NCBI GenBank assembly: GCA_022571615.1 | Contig: JACZXM010000014.1 | Span: 1 to 13,649, forward strand | From: Acidobacteriota bacterium | Lineage (GTDB): Bacteria > Acidobacteriota > UBA890 > WLXD01 | Reading direction: 5' to 3' | DNA: 13,649 nt | Shown here: piece after piece, positions 1-6,079 of the stretch | Numbering within the stretch: position 1 is the stretch's first letter | Layout: each line of letters opens with the position of its first letter | Notes under the pieces: model-generated | Databases searched by the model: none | What the model was told of the DNA's origin: nothing | Seen by the model: only the letters and a program-made list of their open reading frames with translations | Position numbers and translations under genes: made by a program

Positions 1-147
1 GTAACCCTTCGGGCAAGTGTGATTTACGGGCGACTGGCAGCGTCGCAACTCCTCCGCGATGTCGCCAGCATCGCCTCGTCGTCGCTCCTTGCCCTCGCCC
101 GTAACTCCCACTTGCCAGACCCATCACACTTCCACCACGGCCTGCTA
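1..147. repeat. Right half of a dispersed hairpin element with terminal inverted repeats
   Basis: Seen: the segment opens with GTAACCCTTCGGG and is followed by a long imperfect hairpin. Positions 14-33 pair with 95-114 (18 of 20 bases complementary). Inside is a perfect 6-bp inner hairpin, GCGATG at 56-61 with CATCGC at 69-74 and a 7-nt loop. The segment ends in a 33-bp terminal repeat at 115-147. Bases 1-29 match 13621-13649 at 28 of 29 positions, so the two window ends lie inside two copies of one element. Joining the two halves predicts an element of about 278 bp. It encodes no recognisable protein. Inferred: a non-autonomous mobile or REP-like repeat mobilised in trans, or a structured RNA/DNA element. 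Confidence 0.8.
115..147 (-). repeat. Terminal inverted repeat (33 bp), right end
   Basis: Read on the minus strand it begins TAGCAGGCCGTGGTGG, continues AAGTGTGATGGGTCTGG, and is identical at all 33 positions to 13490-13522 on the plus strand. The outermost nine bases are repeated once more immediately outside: GGCCTGCTA at 139-147 and again at 149-157. This looks like a nested or slipped end. The end lies 56 nt before the selA start, so transcription of selA must begin in this short stretch or come from within the element. I see no good sigma70 promoter there. Confidence 0.85.
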
Positions 148-203
148 TGGCCTGCTAAAGTCCAGGAGGATGCTACGCAGCAACACTTCGACAGGCAAGG
201 CGC

Positions 204-1622
204 ATGAGTGAGGCGGAGCTGTTCCGGGGGCTACCCCGGATGAACGAGATCCTCGAGGATGCCGGGGTGCGGCAATGGCTCGAGAACGAGGGACTGGGGC
301 GCGACGTCGCGCGCGAGGCGGCGACCCATTTCCTCGATGCGCTGCGGGAAGGAATCGCCGCGGGTGATCTCGATGGCGACGGCCTGGCGCGAGTTCTGAG
401 CGATCTGAAGGGGGGCGTCGAGCGCGCCGCGCGCAAGATCGTCGACCCATACCTGCGGCGCGTTATCAATGCCACCGGCGTGGTGGTGCACACGAATCTC
501 GGGCGTTCGCCATGGAGTCGTCCGGCGGCAGAGCGGGTTGCGTCGCTGGCGACGGGGTACCTGAATCTCGAGTATGACCTGGAAGGCGGCGAGCGCGGCA
601 ACCGAGATCTGCCCGTGACGCGGTATCTGTCGCGCCTGCTGCCCGGTCACGCCGCCGCCGTGGTCAACAACAACGCCGCCGCCGTTCTGCTGGTGCTCAA
701 TACCCTAGCGGAGGGCCGAGAAGTGGTGGTGTCGCGAGGGCAGATGGTGGAGATCGGCGGCTCGTTTCGGATTCCCGAAGTCATGGCCAAGGGATTCTGT
801 CGGCTGCGCGAGGTGGGCACCACAAACCGAACGCGGATCGATGACTTTCGCGCCGCGATCGGGCCCCAGACCGGGTTGCTGCTGGCGGTCCACCCGAGCA
901 ACTATCGGGTAGTGGGGTTCACCCAGACCGTTCCTCTGGCCGAGCTGGTGGCATTGGGGCAGGAAACCAGCGTGCCGGTGGTGGAGGATCTGGGCAGCGG
1001 TACGCTGGTGGACCCGGTGAAGTGGGGAATTGCCGGCGAACCGACGGTTGCGCAGAGCCTGGCGGCGGGTGTCGACCTGGTGACGTTCTCGGGCGACAAG
1101 CTACTCGGTGGCCCGCAGGCCGGCTTCGTCGTCGGCAAGCCCGAGGCGGTCTCGAAGGTGCGCGCCAACCCCCTGTACCGAGCGCTGCGGCTCGACAAGG
1201 GGTTGCTGCTGGCGATCGAGGCGACGCTGCGCGATTATGTCGCTGGCCGCCACGATCGCATTCCCACGTTGGCGATGCTCGGCGCTACCGCGAAGGGCCT
1301 GGAGAGCCGGGCGCGCGAGTTGCTCGGCTTGCTGGATGAGGCGCTCGAGGCATTCGGCGTCGGGCTGCAGATCGTGCAGACCGAGTCGCGCGTCGGCGGG
1401 GGAGCCGCTCCCGAGGTGCCCCTGCCCTCCTGGGGGGTGGCGGTGGTCACCTCGTTGGCGCCCAACGAGCTGGCCCGCCGGCTGCGCGGGACCGATCCAC
1501 CGGTGATCGGACGGATCGTGGAGGATCGCCTCGTTCTCGACGTGCGCACCTTGCTGCAAGGCGATACCGAGAGCTTGGCGGCGGCGTTCCACGAGGCGTT
1601 AGCCGGTTCAGGTGCCGGTTAG
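204..1622 (+). CDS. selA: L-seryl-tRNA(Sec) selenium transferase
   Basis: SelA is a cytoplasmic PLP enzyme that converts seryl-tRNA(Sec) to selenocysteinyl-tRNA(Sec) using selenophosphate. The 472-residue product is the usual family length. The N-terminal segment FRGLPRMNEILEDAGV matches the tRNA-binding start of the family. The core INATGVVVHTNLGRSP follows, then VEDLGSG. The PLP-lysine motif is SGDKLLGGPQAG, with Lys299 as the Schiff-base residue. The ATG at 204 keeps the full conserved N-terminus, although only a weak AAGG precedes it. A stronger AGGAGG at 164-169 directly abuts another ATG that opens a 13-codon frame ending over the selA start. The usual partner selB is not downstream: a diverged repeat begins 11 nt after the stop, followed by a dead gene on the other strand. 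The family call is firm; whether Sec synthesis is complete cannot be judged from this window. Confidence 0.96.
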   Translation: MSEAELFRGLPRMNEILEDAGVRQWLENEGLGRDVAREAATHFLDALREGIAAGDLDGDGLARVLSDLKGGVERAARKIVDPYLRRVINATGVVVHTNLGRSPWSRPAAERVASLATGYLNLEYDLEGGERGNRDLPVTRYLSRLLPGHAAAVVNNNAAAVLLVLNTLAEGREVVVSRGQMVEIGGSFRIPEVMAKGFCRLREVGTTNRTRIDDFRAAIGPQTGLLLAVHPSNYRVVGFTQTVPLAELVALGQETSVPVVEDLGSGTLVDPVKWGIAGEPTVAQSLAAGVDLVTFSGDKLLGGPQAGFVVGKPEAVSKVRANPLYRALRLDKGLLLAIEATLRDYVAGRHDRIPTLAMLGATAKGLESRARELLGLLDEALEAFGVGLQIVQTESRVGGGAAPEVPLPSWGVAVVTSLAPNELARRLRGTDPPVIGRIVEDRLVLDVRTLLQGDTESLAAAFHEALAGSGAG

Positions 1623-1632
1623 CCCGACTCGA

Positions 1633-1660
1633 CCGACGCCACTTCTGCCACGCGCTCTCA
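1633..1660 (-). repeat. Diverged solo copy of the element end (subfamily B)
   Basis: The 28 bases align with the 33-bp terminal repeat and share a 17-base exact core, ACGCCACTTCTGCCACG, with the copy at 2237-2264. Both copies have the same orientation and flank the deacetylase remnant. The base triplet aligned with the TAG of the canonical end is TGA here, and it is exactly the stop codon of the remnant (1658-1660). No hairpin module is attached. Confidence 0.55.
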
Positions 1661-2207
1661 GGCGGCGCGGCTACTGCCCGAGTTCTCCGCGGAGGCGGTG
1701 GTGGGCAGCTGCCGGGGGGCGGCCGATTCGGCCTCTGCCGCATTGCGTGCACGATTCGGTAGCTGCGCGTAGCTGATCGGCACCAGGCCGGCGTCATTGA
1801 GCGCCGCTGCCACACGCGGATCGAGCAGGGCCTTCAATTCCGCCTCCCAGTCGTAGCACCAGGACGCGAAATCGGGCCGTGGCGCCGCCGAGCCGACTGC
1901 GGGATGGAGGGCGATCTCGGTGACCCCGTGTCGGGCCAGCCGCAGGCGGCGCAGAAGCGACTCGGCATCGATGCGACCGGCACCGCGAAAACCCGAGAAC
2001 GCGTCGGTGCACGAGAATCCCCGCTCTCGGGCCAGGCGACCGGCGCGACGCGCCAACAGGTTCAGGGCGAGCCCCGATAGCCGGCGTTGCCGGCCCGCAT
2101 CGCCGACCGGGTCGAGCTCTCGAAGGAATGCGGATGCAGCGCACACCGGCGCGCGAGAGCAGCGTTAGGATGCGCTCGAACACTCTGTGGCTGCTGAAGA
2201 AGGACAC
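1658..2207 (-). pseudogene. Remnant of a YdjC/ChbG/HpnK-family carbohydrate deacetylase gene
   Basis: Two overlapping minus-strand frames carry adjacent pieces of one protein. The first (from about 2207) reads HRVFERILTLLSRAGVRCIR. The second (to 1658) continues ELDPVGDAGRQ, then SLLRRLRLARHGVTEIALHP and YDWEAELKALLDP, ending in the typical VPISYAQL region. The switch occurs near 2115-2128 and requires a +1 shift. Known for the family: metal-dependent deacetylases with an N-terminal Asp-Asp motif and a mid-protein His-x-His motif. Seen: all of that N-terminal half is missing, and an in-frame TAG (2214-2216) closes the frame just upstream, beside the 12-bp palindrome GCTAGCGCTAGC at 2213-2224. 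Only the C-terminal His-Pro motif survives. Truncation plus frameshift indicates a dead gene. The chitooligosaccharide-type and hopanoid-type (HpnK) branches cannot be told apart. Confidence 0.7.
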
Positions 2208-2236
2208 GGCCCGCTAGCGCTAGCCCGCTTTCCGCC

Positions 2237-2264
2237 CCCACGCCACTTCTGCCACGGGCTGGTA
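2237..2264 (-). repeat. Diverged solo copy of the element end (subfamily B)
   Basis: It matches the canonical terminal repeat at 21 of 28 positions and shares the exact 17-base core found at 1633-1660. It lies 10 nt downstream of the vapC stop codon, oriented like the other copies with its TAG-like end toward the upstream gene. No hairpin module adjoins it; the truncated deacetylase gene begins about 30 nt further on. Confidence 0.55.
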
Positions 2265-2273
2265 GTTCTAGTG

Positions 2274-2660
2274 CTAGTCGGGCGTTCGCACCGGTAGCCC
2301 GGCAACGCGGCTGAAGTGGCGGACGTTCCGAGTCACCAGCGTGCCCTCGGCTGCGATCACGATGCCGGCGATCAAGCTGTCGCCCATCCCGATTCCGCTT
2401 CCCTGTCGGGCGAGCGCCCGGCGTGTCGCCGCAGCTTGGTCCGCGCCGCGGGCGTCAAGGGGAAGTGCGGGGATCGCAGCGAGCAGGCCATCGACCGAGT
2501 CGATCTCGCGCGACGTGCGAGCACCAGCCAATAGCTCGAAACGGGAGAGCACGGTAGTCATCAGCCGCGTCCCGTTCTCTAGCTGTCGGTGGGCCCACGA
2601 AGCGCCTGGATCGCGGCCTCGCAGATAGTCGATCAGCACATCGGTGTCGACGATCTTCAA
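2274..2660 (-). CDS. vapC: VapC-type PIN-domain toxin ribonuclease
   Basis: The product is a predicted Mg2+-dependent PIN-domain endoribonuclease, the toxin of a type II toxin-antitoxin pair. The chosen start is a TTG at 2660 that overlaps the antitoxin stop (TTGA), giving 128 residues, a normal VapC size. An upstream ATG at 2765 would add 35 residues of arginine-rich antitoxin-frame sequence and is rejected. Acidic-site residues are visible: Asp5 in VDTDVLIDYLRG, Glu42 in RFELLAGA and Asp94 in GMGDSLIAG. The C-terminal motif RNVRHF (Asn112) is typical of the family. No ribosome-binding site of its own is evident, so translation probably depends on readthrough coupling from vapB, which would keep antitoxin in excess. 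The RNA target cannot be predicted from sequence. Confidence 0.88.
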   Translation of the reverse strand: MKIVDTDVLIDYLRGRDPGASWAHRQLENGTRLMTTVLSRFELLAGARTSREIDSVDGLLAAIPALPLDARGADQAAATRRALARQGSGIGMGDSLIAGIVIAAEGTLVTRNVRHFSRVAGLPVRTPD

Positions 2661-2896
2661 CGCCAGGATTCTCGCAGCGTCCGCACTCGCTCCTCGAACC
2701 GCCCTGCTTCGTCCTCCGACAGGACGCCGTGCAGTCCGAGCGCTCGTTGGCGGTCTTCGTTGCACCGATCCATCGACTCGAGGTAGAGGCTTAGGGCCTC
2801 ATCGAGGAGGTGTGAGAACCCCTTCTCGCCGCGACGCGCGGCAATCTCCAGCAAGCGGGCGCGATACTCGTCTCTGATCTCAACCGTGGTTCGCAC
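2657..2896 (-). CDS. vapB: VapB-type ribbon-helix-helix antitoxin
   Basis: A 79-residue protein is encoded directly upstream of and overlapping the PIN-domain gene. The N-terminus RTTVEIRDEYRARLLEIAAR has the short beta strand and following helices of a ribbon-helix-helix DNA-binding domain (about residues 1-40). The acidic, arginine-rich C-terminal half (about 45-79) is the expected toxin-binding tail. The start is placed at the GTG at 2896 because GGAGGG lies 5 nt before it; an ATG at 2932 lies within the -10 region of the predicted promoter and has no such site. Expected role: neutralise VapC and, with it, repress their shared promoter, whose operator-like palindromes lie just upstream. 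Antitoxin subfamilies are very diverse, so the symbol rests on partner and fold. Confidence 0.82.
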   Translation of the reverse strand: MRTTVEIRDEYRARLLEIAARRGEKGFSHLLDEALSLYLESMDRCNEDRQRALGLHGVLSEDEAGRFEERVRTLRESWR

Positions 2897-2912
2897 GGGA
2901 ACCCTCCAATAG

Positions 2913-2965
2913 CATGCACATGCATGTATCATATCGGAATTGTGGCGTATTCGCCAAGGCTTGGC
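2913..2965 (-). promoter_or_regulatory. vapBC promoter with two palindromic operator candidates
   Basis: On the minus strand TTGGCG (2952-2957) and TATGAT (2928-2933) are separated by 18 nt and form a plausible sigma70 promoter. Between the -10 element and the ribosome-binding site is a perfect inverted repeat, CATGCA at 2913-2918 and TGCATG at 2921-2926, with a 2-nt spacer. A second perfect inverted repeat, GCCAAG/CTTGGC at 2953-2965, covers the -35 element. Ribbon-helix-helix antitoxins commonly autorepress through such sites; which palindrome is bound is inference. Confidence 0.6.
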
Positions 2966-3024
2966 GCTGACCGACAGTCAGCCGTACCGATCAAGCCGCG
3001 CCGTCGACAGCGGCCAGATCAGTT

Positions 3025-3056
3025 AGACCCATCACACGTCCACCACGGCCCTGCTA
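3025..3056 (-). repeat. Solo copy of the element end at the rng stop codon
   Basis: The sequence differs from the 33-bp terminal repeat by one substitution and one inserted C over about 31 bases. Its outermost TAG is the stop codon of rng (3054-3056). No hairpin module follows on the inner side. Only small inverted repeats such as CTGAC/GTCAG near 2966-2980 are present, without a T-run. It may be a 3'-end processing or termination signal, or a residual mobile-element end. Confidence 0.75.
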
Positions 3057-4583
3057 GAGGCTAGCGACCTCGAACTGCTCCTGGTGCAGCGTCTGGTCTG
3101 CGAGGACGCTTACCGGTGCCTTGACGATCTCCCGGATGCCGGCCAGAACGGCGCGGGCATCGCCTTGAAGCGCCCGGCTGACCGCGGGGTTGGTGCGTAC
3201 CATCACGTCACGGCCCTCGAGAGCCTTTCGCATGCGGTTGACCTCGCGCAGGATTTCCAGGCACACGGTATCGACCGACTTGACGAGTCCGTTACCGTGG
3301 CAGTAGGGGCAGGGCTGGCAAAGGGTGCGTTCGAGGCTTTGCTTGACCCGCTGGCGCGTGAGCTCGACCAGGCCGAACTCCGAGATCTGCAGCAGTTGCG
3401 TCTTGGCGCGGTCCTTGGCCAGCTCGTCGGTGAGCGCTTCGACCACCTTGCGGCGGCTCTCGGCCTCCTCCATATCGATAAAGTCGATAACGATGATGCC
3501 GCCCAGGTCGCGCAGCCGGATCTGCCGGACGACTTCCTTGACCGCCTCGAGATTGGTCTGCAACACGGTGTCTTCGAGACGTTTCTTGCCGACGTACTTG
3601 CCGGTGTTGATGTCGATCGCCACCAGCGCCTCGGTCTGGTTGATCACCAGGTAGGCCCCCGACTTGAGCCAGACTTTGCTCTCGAGCGCTTTGTCGAGTT
3701 GTTCCCGGACCTTGTAGTGATCGAAGATCGGACGGTCCGATTGGTGCAGCTGCAGCCGGTCGGCGACGTCCGGGTTGATCTGCTGAATGAACCGTGAAGC
3801 GCGCTCGAATTCCTCAGCATCGTCGATGACGACGCGGTCAAAATCCGTCGTGACCAGATCTCGTAGCAGACGCAACAGGATCGACAGGTCGCGATGGATC
3901 AGGGCCCGTGAACCGGCCTTCTCGCCGCGCTGCTTGAGTGCCTCCCAGAGCTCGTGCAGGAACTTCACGTCGGCACCGATCTCGGCCTCGCTGCGGCCGA
4001 CGCCGGCGGTGCGGACGATAAAGCCGCCCATGCCCTTCCTGCGGACCTTCTGGGCGATCCGGCGCAGTCGGTGACGCTCGGCGCGGTCCTCGATCTTGCG
4101 CGAGACCCCGACGTGGTCGACCGACGGCATGTACACGAGGTAGCGGCCGGGCAACGAGATGTTGGTGGTGACACGGGCACCCTTGGTACCGAGCGGCGCC
4201 TTGGAGATCTGTACGAGGATCTCTTGACCCCGGCTCAGCAGCTTGTCGATCTTCTGGCTCTCGCGGGAGCGGCGGCTCTGGCGCTTCTGCGGCCGCGGGC
4301 TGTCGTCGATGCCGTTGTCGGCGTCGCCGAGCCAGGCAGATTGGGCATCGATGTCGGGCAAGACGTCGGAGACGTAAAGGAAGCCGTCACGCTCAAGTCC
4401 GATGTCGACGAACGCCGACTGCATACCGGGGAGGACCCGGCTTACCCGTCCCTTGTAGATGTTGCCCGCGGTACCGCGGGCGCTCTCCCGTTCGATGAAG
4501 ATTTCCTGCAACTGTCCGTCTTCGAGAACCGCCACCCGGGTCTCGTTTTCGTTGCAGTTGGCGAGTATCTCTTTCCGTGCCAT
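3054..4583 (-). CDS. rng: Ribonuclease E/G family endoribonuclease
   Basis: The product is a cytoplasmic Mg2+-dependent endoribonuclease cutting single-stranded AU-rich RNA, acting in rRNA maturation and mRNA turnover. It has 509 residues, close to RNase G and lacking the long scaffold tail of RNase E. The N-terminal S1 RNA-binding region contains AGNIYKGRVSRVLPGMQSAF. The metal-binding aspartates are Asp324 (VAIDINTGKY) and Asp367 (GGIIVIDFIDM), 43 residues apart as in Escherichia coli RNase E. The zinc-link CPYC follows at Cys425 and Cys428, again at the expected spacing. The start is the ATG at 4583, with GGGAG 6 nt upstream; the longer frame adds an unconserved 34-residue leader. It lies 404 nt downstream of rodA on the same strand. 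A weak 6-bp inverted repeat in the leader (4607-4612 and 4627-4632) may shape the 5' UTR. Confidence 0.95.
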   Translation of the reverse strand: MARKEILANCNENETRVAVLEDGQLQEIFIERESARGTAGNIYKGRVSRVLPGMQSAFVDIGLERDGFLYVSDVLPDIDAQSAWLGDADNGIDDSPRPQKRQSRRSRESQKIDKLLSRGQEILVQISKAPLGTKGARVTTNISLPGRYLVYMPSVDHVGVSRKIEDRAERHRLRRIAQKVRRKGMGGFIVRTAGVGRSEAEIGADVKFLHELWEALKQRGEKAGSRALIHRDLSILLRLLRDLVTTDFDRVVIDDAEEFERASRFIQQINPDVADRLQLHQSDRPIFDHYKVREQLDKALESKVWLKSGAYLVINQTEALVAIDINTGKYVGKKRLEDTVLQTNLEAVKEVVRQIRLRDLGGIIVIDFIDMEEAESRRKVVEALTDELAKDRAKTQLLQISEFGLVELTRQRVKQSLERTLCQPCPYCHGNGLVKSVDTVCLEILREVNRMRKALEGRDVMVRTNPAVSRALQGDARAVLAGIREIVKAPVSVLADQTLHQEQFEVASL

Positions 4584-4987
4584 TCGGTGCTCCCGTGCGC
4601 GTGCGCTCCTGGTGCTCGAGAATTGTCCAGGACCGTCGGTCGCGGCGGTGCGATGGGTACCCCCGCGGCGCAAGCATGCGCGCACCAGGCCGTTTGGCCC
4701 AGGGCGATGGATTCAGCTCGCGAACTCAACGGGATTGTCATCGGATGATCCAAACTCGCCGCCGAGACGATGGCGGCGAAAACTCCTTATCAAACTGCTC
4801 GAACTCGTGTCGGTCCCGTCCGGCTTCGGACACGACGCGCCGTCGTGGCGCCCGGACGCGTTGCTCGGGCGCGGCGCGCGGCCGCAACGCGATGCGCTCA
4901 GGGACCGGTCGACAGCACCGAGCCCCACAGGCATCACGGCCGGTTGCCCCAAGGGCAACCCGGGAAACTCTCCGTATTTGTACCATT
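4584..4987. other. 404-nt gap between rodA and rng without a convincing gene
   Basis: No protein family is recognisable here. A minus-strand frame of 82 codons starts four bases after the rodA stop and ends at 4738, but its product is arginine-rich, low in complexity and family-free, so I do not call it a gene. The gap contains two perfect hairpins: GGTTGCCC/GGGCAACC with a 3-nt loop at 4942-4960, and TCGCCGCC/GGCGGCGA with an 8-nt loop at 4756-4779. No strong rng promoter is visible, although rng presumably has one or is read from the mre operon. Confidence 0.6.
4756..4779 (-). terminator. Possible weak terminator after the mre-rodA operon
   Basis: A perfect 8-bp stem with an 8-nt loop is followed on the minus strand by GTTTGG, only a short T-run. 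It lies about 210 nt beyond the rodA stop. The stem is GC-rich and could terminate or pause transcription before rng, but the lack of a real T-tract makes this tentative. The tighter hairpin at 4942-4960, 28 nt after the rodA stop, is an alternative 3'-end structure. Confidence 0.25.
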
Positions 4988-6079
4988 CTAAAGCAGGAAG
5001 CGCCGATTCCGTACCGAAATCACCAGTCCCACCCCAATGCATGTCGACATGATCGAGGAACCTCCGTATGACAGCAGCGGCAGCGGCAGCCCGGTGATCG
5101 GCACGTATCCGATCACCATGCCCACATTGATGATGAGCTGGAAGGCGAGCAGAGCGGCAAGGCCGGCGCACAGCAGGGCGCCGGAACGATGGCGGGCAAC
5201 GTAGGCGGCTCGCAACAGGCGGATCAGCAGGGTCAGGTACAGCAGCAGTACGATCGCCACACCGACGAACCCAAGCTCCTCGCCCACCAGCGCCATGATG
5301 AAATCGTTTTCCTGCTCGGGGAGGAAATTGAGCTGGCTCTGCGTGCCCGAGAACAGGCCCTTGCCGGCGAATCCTCCGGAGCCGACGGCGATCTTGCTTT
5401 GCACCAGCTGATACCCGGCTCCGTGCGGATCCGCCTCCGGGTTCAAGAAACTGGTCAGCCGTCGTATCTGGTAGTCCTTGAGCGTCAGGTACCACAGTGG
5501 GGCCGCGGCTGCCCCGACCCCGACGAGGGTGGCAATGCTCTTGCCGCGCAAGCCGGCGACCCACGCCACGACGGCCAGAATGGGCAAAAACGTGATCGCG
5601 GTCCCCTGGTCCGGCTGTCGCCCGATCAGGAGAGCGGGAACGGCCACCAGGAACCCGGGAACGAGCATCGACCGCAGCCCGAAGTCGCGGGGCTCGCGGT
5701 CCGAGAACAACCGGGCCAGCGCCAGGATCACGGCGATCTTGGCGAACTCCGAGGGCTGCAGGCTGAAGCCGCCGATTCGGATCCACGAGCGAGCGCCCGA
5801 GATCCGTGGAGCAAACACGAGCATGGCCATCAGCATGACAACCGCCGATCCCCAGATCAGGTAGGCGTTGTCGATGAAATGACGGTAGTTGATCGCCCCC
5901 ACAACCAGCGCCAGTCCGAGGCCGATCGCCATCCAGACCGCCTGCCGGCGTGCCAGGTCGAGGTCCTGGCCGGCGGAGGCCGACGCCACCAGGACCACGC
6001 CAATGGCCAGGAGCGCGGCCACATTCAGCAGCGTGACGTAGTCGAAGATGCGGAGACTGCGCCGGTCGATGAGGATCAT
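4988..6079 (-). CDS. rodA: RodA, SEDS-family peptidoglycan glycosyltransferase
   Basis: RodA polymerises lipid II into glycan strands for lateral wall growth, paired with PBP2. The 363-residue product is full length and strongly hydrophobic, with roughly ten membrane segments beginning near residue 14 (YVTLLNVAALLAIGVVLVAS). SEDS-family signatures include SWIRIGGFSLQPSEFAKI, the PDQGTA loop, NFLPEQENDFIMALVGEELG and, near the C-terminus, LPLLSYGGSS. The ATG at 6079 overlaps the mrdA stop in ATGA, which fits coupled translation of the enzyme pair. It is the last gene of the five-gene elongasome operon. A very long minus-strand frame across the same region (4713-6254) is a high-GC shadow. Confidence 0.97.
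   Translation of the reverse strand: MILIDRRSLRIFDYVTLLNVAALLAIGVVLVASASAGQDLDLARRQAVWMAIGLGLALVVGAINYRHFIDNAYLIWGSAVVMLMAMLVFAPRISGARSWIRIGGFSLQPSEFAKIAVILALARLFSDREPRDFGLRSMLVPGFLVAVPALLIGRQPDQGTAITFLPILAVVAWVAGLRGKSIATLVGVGAAAAPLWYLTLKDYQIRRLTSFLNPEADPHGAGYQLVQSKIAVGSGGFAGKGLFSGTQSQLNFLPEQENDFIMALVGEELGFVGVAIVLLLYLTLLIRLLRAAYVARHRSGALLCAGLAALLAFQLIINVGMVIGYVPITGLPLPLLSYGGSSIMSTCIGVGLVISVRNRRFLL

Noticed and set aside
19..207. A 62-codon plus-strand frame upstream of selA
   Set aside because: It lies entirely in the repeat element and leader and has no recognisable product.
3084..4748. Long plus-strand frames opposite rng
   Set aside because: They mirror rng codon structure and have no motif, ribosome-binding site or context.
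4942..4960. SECIS element or strong intrinsic terminator
   Set aside because: The hairpin follows no in-frame UGA of a selenoprotein and has no T-run after it.
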